From the NCBI GenBank assembly GCA_949752795.1, contig OX457056.1:182552428-182616427 (forward strand): a stretch of DNA of 64,000 nucleotides, read 5' to 3'. Origin of the DNA: Hyperoodon ampullatus (taxonomy: Eukaryota; Chordata; Mammalia; Artiodactyla; Ziphiidae). Below, piece after piece: positions 24,522 through 36,584 of this stretch (positions within the stretch are counted from its first letter, which is position 1; every line of letters starts with the position of its first letter). Below the pieces are notes generated by a model, which saw only the letters and a program-made list of their open reading frames with translations, made no database searches and was not told where the DNA came from. Made by a program: the position numbers and the translations under genes.

Positions 24522-24955
24522 GCTGCAGTGGCTGAATGCTGGCCCCCAAAATATATGTCTGTGTCTTAATTCCTGGGACCTATGAATGTGACCTTATTTT
24601 AAAAAAACGGTCTCTGCAGATAGACTTAAGGATGGTGTGATGAGTCCTGGATTATCCTAGTGGTCCTTAAATCCAATGGCAAGTGTCCTGTTATAAGAGA
24701 AATGGACATTTGAGACAGAGAGAAGAGAAGGAAGCGATGTGACCATATGGGTTGGAGTGATGTGTCCACAAACCAAGGAATGAATGGGGCCTCTAGAAGC
24801 TGGAAGAGGCAAGAAAGGAGCCTCCCCTAGAGCAACCCTGTCGACCCCTTGATTTCAGACTTCTGGCCTCCAGAACTGTGAGACAATAAACGTCTGTTGT
24901 TTAAGTCACCCTGTGTGTGGTCATTTGTTAGGGGAGATGCAGGAAAGTAGCCCAT
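24522..24955 (+). mobile_element. MaLR-type solo LTR (MLT1-like)
   Basis: The order CTGAATGCTGGCCCCCAAAA, GAATGTGACCTTATTTTAAA, GGAGTGATGTGTCCACAAAC, CTGGCCTCCAGAACTGTGAG and AATAAACGTCTGTTGTTTAA is the MLT1 LTR arrangement, with its polyadenylation signal near the end. No internal region follows. It is an old solo LTR. Confidence 0.8.
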
Positions 24956-26067
24956 AGGCAGACTTGTGCTTCTGAATGTCCAGCATGAGTTGCTATTTGC
25001 AGGAGAATTTGTGATCTCATCCCTCAGGCCCACGAGCCCATCGGGTCCTGCTCTGCCCTTGGCTGGAAAGGGAATCCCGAGGTTGCATCTGCCTCTTGGG
25101 TGTGGAGCTCTGGGCTGGAGCAGGATGAGAAATGGGCCTATTTATAAACGAACAGAGCCAGAGGGCGGGTGCAGGGTCGGCCGAGGGCTTCACGAAGGTC
25201 AGAGATCCAGTCCCTTGGGATGGGGGCGTTGCAGAGAAGGGCCAGGCTCCAAAGGAAGCAGGGAGCTGGAGCACTTGGGCCTCTCTGAGCGGTGGGGCCG
25301 TGGTCCATTTCTGAGCAGCCTAACGCAGGAATGTCCAGCTGGCTTCCAAGTCAGATCTGGTGTCTCAGGAGAAGGGCAGGCCCAGCTGGGTGGGAGTGGA
25401 TTCTTTCCCACTGCCTCACTGTAGCTCCGAGAAAGGAAGCGTGAGTGCCCAGCGCAGGAGCCCTGCATGCAGCCCGTGTCCATCTTGTGCCCTTCATGCT
25501 GCTGCTGCTCGAGGGGAACGCTGCCATGGTGAGTGAGCCTCTGTGCTCCCCTCATTTCTCACTGTAAAGACCACTTTCTCGGCAGACCAGGTTGGAGGGA
25601 CTTGCTGGGTGATATTTCAGCCCCAGGCTGTCTCATGGAGGGCGGGAAGCCGGGCGGCAGTGCCAAGGATGTAGATGGGAGGGAGTGCTGATTAGTGGCT
25701 GAGGGGGACCAGGGTCTGCTCCCAGCACGGCTGGTGCTGGGCACCGCTGCTCAGAGGAAGTCACAGCATACAGGCTGCCTTACCCAGCCCCTCCAGCAGG
25801 CCTGAGCCTGGGAGATGCCCGGCTCTCCTGCACCAGGGGTCTTAGGAGCTAGCAGAAGGCTGTCCTCCACCTCAGGAGCAGCTTCGGACCCAGCTAGGAG
25901 GGCTACCTCAGTCACATCTGTGACCACATCATGTCTCTGAAACTTATACGTCTTTAAGCACTTCTCCCTGCAATAGTAAATGTCTGACTGAGTAGCTACA
26001 GCAGGAAGAAGAACGGGGGCAGATTTTTCACCTGCTTGGGTTCAGAGGCACAAGCTTCAGTAAGCGG
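24956..26067. other. Unique GC-rich sequence, no gene confirmed
   Basis: A 152-codon plus-strand frame (24966-25424) starts just after the LTR but shows no domain. A donor-like CCATGGTGAGTGAG lies near 25524-25537, with no defined upstream exon. I call no gene. Confidence 0.35.
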
Positions 26068-26220
26068 TGAATCTCAGCTCCATCTTCTTCTTGCTGTGTG
26101 ACCCTGCACAAGTCACTTAACCTCTCTGAGCCTCATTTCCCAGTCTGTAATAAGGGGATAATACGGCCTACTTGCTGAGCTGCTGGGGAGGTTAGATGAG
26201 ACAGTATGTGTAACTAAAGC
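26068..26220 (+). repeat. MIR
   Basis: The MIR core is well preserved: TTGCTGTGTGACCCTGCACA, AGTCACTTAACCTCTCTGAG, CCTCATTTCCCAGTCTGTAA and GAGGTTAGATGAGACAGTAT. It is a pan-mammalian ancient tRNA-derived SINE. Confidence 0.85.
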
Positions 26221-26694
26221 TCCAATCTCCATCCATAGAACCTGGGCTCATTTCCCAGGTCTTTGGACAACTTCTTTTTTGTTTAACGTTTATCCTAGAG
26301 AAAGTCTGCTGGAGCTGCAGAGGCCCCAGCCATCCTGGTCAGGCACCTGGTCACATGGAATGCTCAGCATAGCCCTGTGCTGTCATGGGCACATTCATGC
26401 AATCCACATGGGACTTACAGGGCTCAGGTACCTGTAGCCCACACACTCCTCCTCCAACCTCCTCCCCTGACTCTGGGCTCTGGCCCAGCAGCTCATGATC
26501 AGAAGACCCAGATTCCAAGCCTGAAACCAAACCTGTAACTTTATCACTCACTTGTCAAGCCCTGTCTTTCCTGCAGAAGCCTGGCTATGACCTTCTCAGG
26601 GTTAAGCCTATATTGAAGTAGAAGCAGAATCTGCAATGGTAGGGATCGTCTATGGAAAAGGACTTAGCACCTCCACTATGGAGCCAAGGGGTGC
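26221..26694. other. Unique sequence, no gene recognised
   Basis: No repeat or exon is recognised. Confidence 0.4.
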
Positions 26695-26850
26695 TGCTCC
26701 CTGCTGCTTATGTGGCCTTGGACAAGTCATTTTTTTCCTTTCAGTTTCTTCACCTTTAAAATGGGTATAATTTTATCTAAGTCTTAGAGTGACTGTAGGT
26801 TGATCATTAATCACCTGGCCTGGCCCCTGCCATGTATTAGGTGCTCCTCC
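26695..26850 (+). repeat. MIR
   Basis: TATGTGGCCTTGGACAAGTC, TTTCTTCACCTTTAAAATGG and a GTATTAGGTGCTCCTC end follow the MIR consensus. Confidence 0.75.
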
Positions 26851-27769
26851 TTGTCTTGCCCCGAGCCCCACTTTGCATGAGTACAGTGGTGTGGCTCAGG
26901 CCCCTGACACAGAAGCAAGCTGATTCAGGGCAGGCCCAAGACCCAGGAGACCTGAGGAAGCATGAGAAGCACTATGTCCCCTTCCTGGGTGCTGACAGTC
27001 CCAGCAGGGGCTCACCAGAGGGATCTTACCCCCAAGAGGGGGATTACAAGGGTGAACACTCAGGCTTACAGAAGGAAATGGAGGCAAGTCAGCTAGCCAG
27101 GCCCCCTCAGAGGTGCCTTCTCTGGTGCACATCCCTCAGAGGGTGCACATTCATCCCCGGGAAACCCACAAACTGTTCTCGTGTATTAATCAGATTTACA
27201 AAGCAGTGGACAGGGCAACATCACTCAGGAACCTCACTTGTGGCTCTGGCCACAAGGAGAGGTCAAGGGTGCTGCAGAGGGTTTTGTCCCACAGACCTCA
27301 GTGAGGGGGTAAGGCAGACCTGCTCGGGGGTCTCCTGGGGGAAGGAGAGAAGCTGGGGACAGTGGTCTGGATCCAGCTGGTGCTGTTGATACCTGTGGCA
27401 TCTGATGGAGGGGACAGTGGGTTCAGATAGCAGGAGTCCCCGGGGGCAGAGGGCTCACACCTGCCATACTGTGAGTGTTGGCTCCCTTCCCTCTCACCCA
27501 ACTGGTAGGGACAGATATGAGGATAGGGTCTTGGGGGCCTGTCTGTGAGGGTGACTGGGCCTGGGAAGAACAGACAGGAGAGGCCCATTGTCATCAGACA
27601 CAAAGAGGTCATTAAAACAAAAAGTTTAAAAGATGACTCCCATGTAGATAAAAAGATGTTCAGACAAATTAAATATATTTAGGCCAAATGCCTGGGAGAC
27701 AATCCCAGCTCTACTACCTGAAAGCTTGTGACCCTGGGCAAAGAGCTGGACTTCTTTAAGCCCTGGTTC
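26851..27769. other. Unique sequence with a 182-codon frame of no recognised family
   Basis: A plus-strand frame (26841-27389) overlaps the MIR end and shows no domain, signal or exon boundary. I treat it as chance. Confidence 0.35.
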
Positions 27770-28205
27770 CCTGGTGGCAATGGGCTGAATGGTGGCTCCC
27801 AAAAGATATGTCAACATCCTAACCCCCAGAACTTGTGGATGTGACTTTATTTGGGAAGAGTCTCTGCAAATATAATTAAGGATCTAGAGATGAGATCAGC
27901 TTAATTATCCAGGTGAGCCCTACATCCAGTGACAAAGTCTCCTTTTAGAAGCACTCAGAGGAGAGAGACTTACAGAAAAAAAAAAAAAAGGCCATGTGAA
28001 GATGGAAGCAGAGACTGGAGTGATGTGGCCACAAGCCCAGAAACACCTGGTGCCACCAGAGGCTGGACCAACACTCAAAGGCAGCTCGGCCCTGCCAACA
28101 CCTTGATCTCAGATTTCTGGCCTCCAGAACTGTGAGATAATAAATGTCTGTTGTCTTAAACCCCACTGTCAGCACTAACATGTTATAGCAACCACAGGAA
28201 GCGTT
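27770..28205 (+). mobile_element. MaLR-type solo LTR (MLT1-like)
   Basis: It has the same arrangement as the copy at 24522: GGGCTGAATGGTGGCTCCCA, GGATGTGACTTTATTTGGGA, GGAGTGATGTGGCCACAAGC, CTGGCCTCCAGAACTGTGAG and AATAAATGTCTGTTGTCTTA. A 13-A run interrupts the middle. It is an independent old insertion. Confidence 0.8.
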
Positions 28206-28229
28206 CATAAAAGAAATAATGTAAAGATC

Positions 28230-28556
28230 CAACAAGAAGGGATCATTACAGGTCACTTGCATTTCTACAAAAGAATAGTACGCAGCCATGCAAAGAAGTT
28301 CATGGACAGTCATTAATGATGAGGCAGATATTCACATTATAATATCAAGCCAGAAAAACAGAGTACCAGAATATTAATTTGTAAATGTATATGAATCTAA
28401 TTTTGGTTTTAAAAGTATGCCAAGAAAAAGGGAAAAAATAACTTTGACCATCTCTGGGCCATATGATACCATGTTCTTTATTTTCTTCTTTGCTATTTTC
28501 TATATTTTCCAAATTTCCTCTCAATAAGTATAACTTTTATTATCAGAAAATAAAAG
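28230..28556 (+). mobile_element. Old L1 3' end
   Basis: The ORF2-end-like AATAGTACGCAGCCATGCAA is followed by an L1M-type 3' UTR ending TTATTATCAGAAAATAAAAG. It is strongly diverged and 5' truncated. Confidence 0.65.
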
Positions 28557-28614
28557 AGCTGTTCTAAAATTTTCTGCCTACCATATCACATAATTGTGCA
28601 AGAGGCACTGGAGG

Positions 28615-28750
28615 CCCACTTTCTTTCCACATATAATCTCATGAGATCCTTACAATACTCCCACCAGAACCTCAGCTGTGATTCCATTTTGTAGGTGAGA
28701 AAATCATGCTTCAGGAGGTGAATGGTGACCACAGAGCCAGCCTGTGGCCA
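28615..28750 (-). repeat. MIR-like fragment
   Basis: AATCTCATGAGATCCTTACA, then CCATTTTGTAGGTGAGAAAA, follows the reverse-strand MIR order. Confidence 0.5.
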
Positions 28751-28969
28751 AGGATGGGAAAGGAACTCAGTCTGCCTGCCGTCTGAGCCTTGCGTGGGAA
28801 GCCACACTCCCCTAACCCATAGAGACAGCCACTGCTCTGTGCTCACCTCCCTCTTCTGACCACACCCAGGACTTGGCCTGTCCTTCAAGTCAGAATGACT
28901 GATCAAAGTCTCAAGTGCCCTCCAGGCAGAGATAAATAACAGAGAGGTAGATCCTGGGATTCTGGTTTC

Positions 28970-29180
28970 CTATTTTTAAATGGAATGAAAAATAAATCAT
29001 TTCTGCTAACTGTTTTTCCCTGGCTGCAGGAAATGATGCATCACCATCTTTTAAAAGAAAATTAAGCCTTTAATTCCATGGCACATGTAATAAAATGGTA
29101 CTTCAGCTCTCTGCCCTGAATATATTGGCCAGTCATGTCCTAATTTACTATTTTGATGCTGCCTGAAATGTTCTGAAGTT
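28970..29180. promoter_or_regulatory. Candidate conserved non-coding element (unproven)
   Basis: This AT-rich, repeat-free block contains AAATGATGCATCACC and AAATTAAGCCTTTAATTCC, which resemble homeodomain or AP-1/POU-like sites. Without alignment this is only a suggestion. Confidence 0.2.
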
Positions 29181-30599
29181 ATTAATGTGGCAATAGATTC
29201 AGGCACCAAACCTGGCCTTCAGATGTTGTTGAAGCGCTCGTTTAACACAATGGATAGCCATGTGGGAGCCAGAGGGGTCATATTGAGGGGTAGGCCACGT
29301 GGGTGGGGTGCACAGTTGGCTCTGCCATGGAGTACTACCGTGAGCCGGATTACCAGTTTCTTCCTCTGGAAGGTGGAGATTATGGTACCTCATTCACAGG
29401 TGCAAGATGCCAGGTTCGGATCCATACCTGGATCTCCAGCTGCACCACCATCTCATTCTCTGCCAAGAATGCCCCAAATGCCATTCTCTTTATTCTGATT
29501 CTCTCGTGGTCCACAGGAGAGTTGTGAATGCTTCCACATGCATACCAGTGCTTAGCATGTGTGCACAGTCTCACACATGGGGCAGTTCATGAGCAGGCAC
29601 ATCCCATTTTACTTTGGAGAGCAGCCCTTTATGAGCAGGGAGCTGCCCAATGATCTGTGAAAAGATATACCGGGGCAAAGTTTCAAAGCAAGATAAAGGA
29701 CAGGGGTCTGGGGGCTTCTAGGCCCGTGTTCATCATCTTGTACACTTCTCTTCTCTCCCGTGGCCATGTGATGCCGACAGGGAGACTGTGTGCTACTGTC
29801 AGCTGACCTCAGAAGTCCTCCCTGCTGGCACTCGGAACAGCCACTTCACGTGAGCATCTGGATGGGGCTACTTGAATGAGAGCCCTCGTGTTCTGCAGGA
29901 ACTTCCAAATGGGCTCAAAGACACTACTGGTGTCTCTGGGGTCAGGGACTTCAGGTCTTTCCATGGGGCCCTCAGCAGGGTGCCCAGCCCCCTGGGAGGT
30001 TCAAGGGAGCCCTATGTCCTCTACAGGGTAAGGCTCATCTGTTTCAGGCACAGAGAGTTGGGATAGTTCATTTAGCTTTCAGCAAACTTATAAGGAGAAT
30101 AATTGCCAACCTATGTCTGGAGGGGAAGGCAAACGTGAAATTCTCAAATGTGGACCTGATCCCTTAGCAATGGGCATGAACAAAGCTCCCTCTGATACCC
30201 AGAGCTGGTGGCCCGAGGGAGAGACTACACCTACTGCTGAGACTAATTTTCTGGATGCTTGGGCAACCAGCCAAGTGACTTGAGCAAATTATTTAGAGAA
30301 CAATAGCAGCTTTCTTGTAAGATTGTTGTGATTATTAAAACGAATCAATAATGGCGATCAGTCACACAGATGTGCTCACTACCTGTTAGCTGTGGAAACC
30401 AGCCAACTGCACGGTTGTTTCCTAAAACTAAAGCGACCCACTAGTGGCAGACAGTGTGAGCATGCACTCAGTTCTGGGAGTCCTGCTTGGCTCTCCTCTT
30501 CCTCATCCAGCACATCCAAGCCTCCAGAGCCAAATTCAATCCCAAATGACCTCCCCCTCCCCTCCCTGAGCATCTAGGCCACCGGCTGTCTCCCCTGAA
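29181..30599. other. Unique sequence, no gene recognised
   Basis: Short frames only, with faint MIR-like wording near 29370-29400 and 30270-30350. No exon is supported. Confidence 0.4.
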
Positions 30600-30681
30600 C
30601 CCCTACACTGTCCTTCTGACTGGCCCTGCCCCCCATCTCATCCTACAACATTCCATTTTCCATGCAGCAGCCAGAGAGATC

Positions 30682-31446
30682 TTTATTTTTTTAATTGAAG
30701 TATAGTTGATATATAACATTATATACGTTACAGGTGAACAGTGTAGTAATTCACAATTTTTAAAGGTTATACTCCATTTATAGTTATTATAAAATACTGG
30801 CTATATTTCCCCATGTTGTATAATATATCTTTGTAGCTTTTTTTTTTTTTTTTTGCGGTACGCGGGCCTCTCACCGCTGTGGCCTCTCCCGTTGCGGAGC
30901 ACAGGCTCCGGACGTGCAGGCTCAGTGGCCATGGCTCACGGGCCCAGCCACTCCGCGGCATGCGGGATCTTCCCGGGCCGGGGCACGAACCCCTGTCCCC
31001 TGCATCGGCAGGCAGACTCTCAACCACTGCGCCACCAGGGAAGCCCATTGTAGCTTATTTTATACCTAACAGTTTGTACCTCTTAATTCCCTACCCCTAT
31101 ATTGCCCCTCCTCCCTTCCCTCTCCCCATTAGTAACCACTAGTTTATTCTCTATATCTGTGAGTTTGCTTCTTATTTTGTTATATTCACTAGTTTGTTAT
31201 ATTTTTTAGATTCCACATATAAGTGATATCATACAGGATTTGTCTTTCTCTGTCTGACTTATTTCACTTAGCGTAATACCCTCCAACGGCATCCATATTG
31301 CTGCAATTGGTAAAAGGTCATTCTTTTTATTGCTGAGTAATATTCCATTGTAGTATATATACCACATCTTGTTTATCCATTCATCTGTTGTTGGGCACTT
31401 AGCTTGCTTCCATATCTTGGCAATTATAAATAATGCTGCTATGAAA
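30682..31446 (-). mobile_element. L1 3' fragment, reverse strand, inside L2
   Basis: From a T-rich start, the plus strand shows the reverse complement of an L1 3' UTR and the ORF2 end, including TTATTTCACTTAGCGTAATA, GAGTAATATTCCATTGTAGT and TCATCTGTTGTTGGGCACTT. GAGATCTTT before it and GAAATCTTT after it are the likely target-site duplication. The fragment is itself interrupted by a CHR SINE. Confidence 0.8.
30831..31056 (-). mobile_element. CHR-type SINE, reverse strand, inside L1
   Basis: A poly-T run is followed by the CHR body in reverse, ending CACTGCGCCACCAGGGAAGC. TTGTAGCTT is duplicated at 30831-30839 and 31048-31056. It is the youngest layer of a three-layer nest (L2, L1, SINE). 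Confidence 0.9.
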
Positions 31447-31700
31447 TCTTTTTAAAATGTTCATCAGATCCTGTTGGCCCTGTGACTAAGCCCACCATTG
31501 GCTTCCTATAACACTGAATAAAATGTAAACTCGATGGCCTGGCCACCAAGGCTCCACATGGCCTGGCCCTGTCTGCTCTCTGCTCTCATCTTGAAACTCC
31601 CACCCCCAAACCCCAAAGTTCCATGAAAGCAGTGACTCTGCCTGTCTTGTTCATGGCTGTATTCCATTGCCTGGCCCGTGGTATTTACAAAACAAATGCT

Positions 31701-34514
31701 TCTAGAATCAGCGAAGGATTCAAAGTCAGACAAACTAATTTTACTGCATTGTACCACTGGACAGGGGAATAGACACTAAGGAAAATAAATCCCTTCAGCT
31801 AAGCAAATTTCAATCCCTCCCTCTAACCTGGGAGCCTGTGGGGCTCAGAGGGCTGAAGAAAAAGTTTGTACACACCCAGCCTCTATCTCCAATGTGCCAA
31901 GATGGCTTCGGGGGAAAGTGGCCCTAGAGGGACCCCTGTATTCAGCTGCACAGACTGTGGGCTGTGCAAATCCAGGGATGACACTGACATAGAACAATGC
32001 CCCTAGAGTTTTCAGATGGGTCAGTACAGCAGCCCTGGACCCCCAACCTGCTCCATCGGGGGTGAACCCCCTTGAGTCCCCTCCCTCAGCCCTGCCCAGA
32101 CCCAGCTGTGCCCCTCTGTCCTCAGTTGGTTTCTTCCTTAAGAATTCTCATACCAATAGACCAGAGAACAATACAAATGATCATCCCTGGGTGAAGAGGG
32201 AGGATGGAGTATCAGATGGGCATCACCCTGTCTCTGCTGCTTCCTGTCTGCGTGCCCTTGAACTCATCATTTTTCTGAGCCTCAAGCTCCAAGCACACAG
32301 AGATGTTCAGAACGCTTTGGCTGGGCTGAACCAGACACCTGCATGGCAGGGCTGATGGAGAGATGGCAAAGTCCATACCACGTGGCAGACTCCAGTTCCC
32401 CCAGTGTGAGGAGCTTCAACAGGACCCAAAGTCAGCACATCCTTGCTTTCCTTTATTCACTGTAATGGTGAGCATGAAGTTACCATGACACCTTCTTGCA
32501 CATGGGGCCACTGTGGCTCAGAAGTTCAATGGTTGCCCGAGTTCCCACACTGCTGGTGGTGAGACAGTGACTTACCCTGGCCCTACGGATGGACCCTACA
32601 GCTCCTGTGAAGCAGCCGTGTTCCCAAGGCCATAGGGCAAAGGAGTCAGAGACTTAAATCTTGAGGACTCAGCTCACTGTCATGCTCAGGTCTGCAGGTC
32701 CAGGCTCTCTCCAGCCCCACCCTACTTCCCACCTGCCTTCCACCTGGCTCTGTGGGTTCTGTCCCTGGGCCTACAGTTTGAGGGGAGGAAGGTGGGACTT
32801 CTGAAAACAAAATCCCTGTCCCATAACTGAGCTTAACTGTCAAGTCTCAGTCTGAAAACCTGGGACACACTGCTGACAATCCAGATGACAGCCCATCTGG
32901 GAGGGCAGCTATATTTAGCAACATGCTTGACCTAACATGTTATCGAGAGCAGAACCAAAAGGTTGGGGAGCTGAAGGGAGATGGCAGAGAGAACCTCCAC
33001 CCTGCGCCCCCCAAGCCATGCAGCCTTGAGGAACTGCTCCGGAAAATTTCCACTTTCTGACCATATCTTTTTTCCCAGTGTTAGGGAGCTTCTGTGATTT
33101 GCCCAGTGCTTTCGACCTGGAGGTAGAGGACAAAACCAACCAGCTCTGTTTGCAGCAGGAAGAATTTCAGCACAAGGGAGTTAAGAAGCATGTTGGCCGT
33201 GGGTCACAAAGCCAAGCTTTCCTTCCGCACCCCTGGGTGCTCGCAATTATGGGAGGGAGTCTGTGCAAGCAGCGCATGGGCACTGGGGAGGGGACCTGGG
33301 CTGTAAAGAGGTGGATCCACATCCCAGGTAATGATGCTCCCCACCTCGTGGAGTTTTTGAAAAGATCTAATGAAGCATAACATGAAAAGTATGCAGCACA
33401 ATAAACACTGTGCCTTTCTCTCCTCTCCCCTAGATCCTCATAACCTGATGAGGTAGGATTTAGCCAATTTATCCCCATTCTACAGATGAAGAAACTGAAT
33501 GCAGCACTCAGAGAAGGTGATTTCCATAAATTCTCAACAGGGGTTGTGTTGCAGATACATCAATATTTCCCATCTCTGAGTTTGACATGTGTGTTCAATG
33601 GTCCAGGAAAATCAAGGTTGGGGGCAGGGGTGATGGTGCTAATTTCCCAGAAGCAATCTGACCTCTGCTCTTTGAAGTGTCACGAAATTGGCTGGAGACT
33701 GCTCCCGTCAGCAGCACTGCACTAGGCTGCTGAAAGCACTTTTAGCACCTGATTAAAAAGGAGCCTTATTTTCCTGAGCAATTACCAGCCTGCCTCTCAT
33801 GATCTCATCCCAAAGACAAGGATGAAAAATGTTGGAAAGCTAGCCTCCAAATGCTCACCCTGCAGAACACTGAATGGCCTGGCCTCACTCGTGTGTGGGA
33901 TGTACCAGGCACGGCTTGGGCTGCGGCGGCCAGAGCTGTAGGGCAGCAAGTAGTGCTCGCCATGGAGGTAGACTACCTCCTTTCCAGCTCCGATGGAGAT
34001 CCTGCTCTGGCCTGCATCCGGCCGTGACCTGGCTCCTGGGGGATTTGAGAATGAAGCAAAAGGAAGAAAGGAACTAGGCTGATTTGAAATCCTCCTGTGG
34101 GGAGGTCATCCCTTTCATTTCCCAAAACAGCTCTACCTGGGAGCACTTTAGCCTCAAGGTATATTAAAGGAAACAGAGATTCCTCAGGAGATAACTTCCT
34201 GCCCCAAACTACACAGCCAGGAGTTTAGCAAAAAAGGATTCAAACCCAGGCAGAGCCCTAAACAGCACACTGCATTACACCATGCTGCCCTGTAGCATCC
34301 CTGGGCTGCCTTTATGAGTAGCTAGGGGCTTGTGTTCACCTGGGGCTTGCTCCTTCTGGCCTCACAGTGGGTAACAGGAAGGGTGCCCCACCCTGGGCAT
34401 GGCTGAAGACTCCTGCCCCCATTTGTCCTGTAATTGTGTCACCCCAAGGACACTCCACACTGGTCTCAGTCATAACCAGGGCTGTCTCTAAGAGCTCATA
34501 ATAGCAAGGAGATA
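31701..34514. other. Unique sequence with MIR traces, no gene recognised
   Basis: MIR-like cores are visible near 32230-32290 (plus) and 33440-33510 (ATTCTACAGATGAAGAAACTGAATG-like, reverse order), and faintly near 32505-32600 and 34190-34250. The remaining sequence is unique. Frames around 33078-33478 have no recognisable domain. Confidence 0.4.
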
Positions 34515-34658
34515 TAAAAAGGAAATACCCAGTGCTGCCAAAGATGTGGTCAAACAGGCAGTCTTACTCATTGCTGGTGGCAGTGGAAAGCAATTTGGCA
34601 AGATGTATGCATACAAGGCTTGATAATGTGAATCTCTTTGATCCACTAATCACACATC

Positions 34659-36461
34659 TGCAAATATATCTTTTTTTTAAACATCTTTATTTGAGTATAA
34701 TTGCTTTACAATGGTGTGTTAGTTTCTGCTGTACAACAAAGTGAATCAGCTATATGTATACATATATCCCCGTATCCCCTCTCTCTTGCGTCTCCCTCCC
34801 ACCCTCCCTATCCCACCCCTCTAGGTGGTCACAAAACACTGAGCTGATCTCCCCCTGTGATGCAGCTGCTTCCCACTAGTTATTTATTTTACATTTGGTA
34901 GTGTATATATGTCAATGCTACTCTCTCACTTTGTCCCAGCTTACCTGTCCCGCTCCCTGTGTCCTCAAGTCCATTCTCTACGTCTGCGTCTTTATTCTTG
35001 TCCTGCCCCTAGGTTCATTAGAACGATTTTTTGTTTTTAGATTCCATATATGTGTTAGCATACGGTATTTGTTTCTCTCTTTCTGACTTACTTCACTCTG
35101 TATGACAGACTCTAGGTCCAACCACCTCACTACAAATAACTCAATTTCATTTCTTTTAATGGCTGAGTAATATTCCATTGTATACATGTGCCACATCTTC
35201 TTTATCCATTCATCTGTCAGTGGACACTTAGTTTGCTTCCATGTCCTGCCTATTGTAAATAGAGCTGCAATGAACATTGTGGTGTCTGACTCTTTTTGAA
35301 TTATGGTTTTCTCAGGGTATATGCCTAGTAGTAGGATTGCTGGGTCGTATGATAGTTCAATTTTTAGTTTTTTAAGGAACCTCCATACTGTTCTCCATAG
35401 TGGCTGTATCAATTTACATTCCCACCAACAGTACAAGAGGCTTCCCTTTTCTCCACACCCTCTCCAGCATTTATTGCTTGTAGATTTTTTGATGATGGCC
35501 ATTCTGACCAGTGTGAAGTGATACCTCATTGTAGATTTGATTTGCATTTCTCTAATGATTAGTGATGTTGAGCATCCTTTCATGTGTTTGTAGGCAATCT
35601 GTATATCTTCTTTGGAGAAATGTCTATTTAGGTCTTCTGCCCATTTTTGGATTGGGTTGTTTGTTTTTTTGATATTGAGCTGCATGAGCTGCCTGTATAT
35701 TTTGGAGATTAATCCTTTGTCAGTTGCTTCATTTGCAAATATTTTCTCCCATTCTGAGGGTTGTCCTTTCATCTTGTTTATGGTTTCCTTTGCTGTGCAC
35801 AAGCTTTGAAGTTTCATTAGGTCCCATTTGTTTATTTTTGTTTTTATTTCCATTTCTCTAGGAGGTGGGTCAAAAAGGATCTTGCTGTGATTTATGTCAA
35901 AGAGTGTTCTTCCTATGTTTTCCTCAAAGAGTTTCATAGTGTCTGGCTTTACATTTAGGTCTTTAATCCATTTTGAGTTTATTTTTGTGTATGGTATTAG
36001 GAAGTGTTCTAACTTCATTCTTTTACATGTAGCTGTCCAGATTTCCCAGCACCACTTATTGAAGAGGCTGTCTTTTCTCCATTGTATATTCTTGTCTCCT
36101 TTATCAAAGATAAGGTGACCATATGTGCATGGGTTTATCTCTGGGCTTTCTATCCTGTTCCATTGATCTATATTTCTGTTTTTGTTCTAGTATCATGCTG
36201 TCTTGATTACTGTAGCTTTGTAGTATAGTCTGAAGTCAGGGAGGCTGATTCCTCCAGCTCCATTTTTCTTTTTCAAGATTGCTTTGCCTATTTGGTTTTT
36301 TTGTTTTTCCATACAAATTGTGAAAATTTTGGCTCTAGTTCTGTGAAAAATGCCAATGGTAGTTTCATAGGGATTGCATTGAATCTGTAGATTGCTTTGG
36401 GTAGTATAGTCATTTTCAAAATGTTGATTCTTCCAATCCAAGAACATTGCAAATATATCTT
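34659..36461 (-). mobile_element. 5'-truncated L1, reverse strand, 14-bp target-site duplication
   Basis: TGCAAATATATCTT occurs at 34659-34672 and again at 36448-36461. The body (34673-36447, about 1.78 kb) begins on the plus strand with a short T run, then the reverse complement of the 3' UTR, and ends in ORF2 at a segment matching 44900 of the young L1. A 346-codon frame (34978-36018, minus) retains the ORF2 C-terminal region. It is 5' truncated, so it lacks endonuclease, reverse transcriptase and promoter. Confidence 0.92.
34978..36018 (-). pseudogene. L1 ORF2 C-terminal remnant (346 codons)
   Basis: This frame covers the region after the reverse transcriptase, including the Cys-rich [22 protein letters not shown] segment, in which the expected His before the second Cys pair is Tyr. 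The N-terminal endonuclease and reverse transcriptase are missing because of 5' truncation, and the frame is interrupted upstream. It has no expected function. Confidence 0.85.
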
Positions 36462-36584
36462 AAGGCAATAAGTCCAAATTAAAAAATCTTACCTATCAAC
36501 ATCTTCATCATAGCATTTCCTAAGGAGCCAAATACATTGAAATTCTATAATGTGGAATATTAAGCCATTAAAAATAGTGTTTGA

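Larger units (their letters stand above)
30600..31700 (+). repeat. L2 element split by an L1 insertion
   Basis: The left part ends CATGCAGCAGCCAGAGAGAT and the right part resumes at about 31445 with TTTTTAAAATGTTCATCAGA, then CCACATGGCCTGGCCCTGTC. These join into the usual L2 3' order. L2 is an ancient CR1-like LINE and is inactive. Confidence 0.75.

Noticed and set aside
25500..25540. Possible exon end at CCATGGTGAGTGAG
   Set aside because: It is a good donor match, but no acceptor or protein similarity was found upstream in any frame.
26841..27389. 182-aa open frame
   Set aside because: Begins in a MIR tail and has no domain or exon boundary.
24522..28205. Two MLT1-like LTRs as the ends of one provirus
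   Set aside because: They are in the same orientation about 3 kb apart, but the sequence between has no gag, pol or primer-binding-site-like features and the LTRs differ strongly, so they are best read as two solo LTRs.
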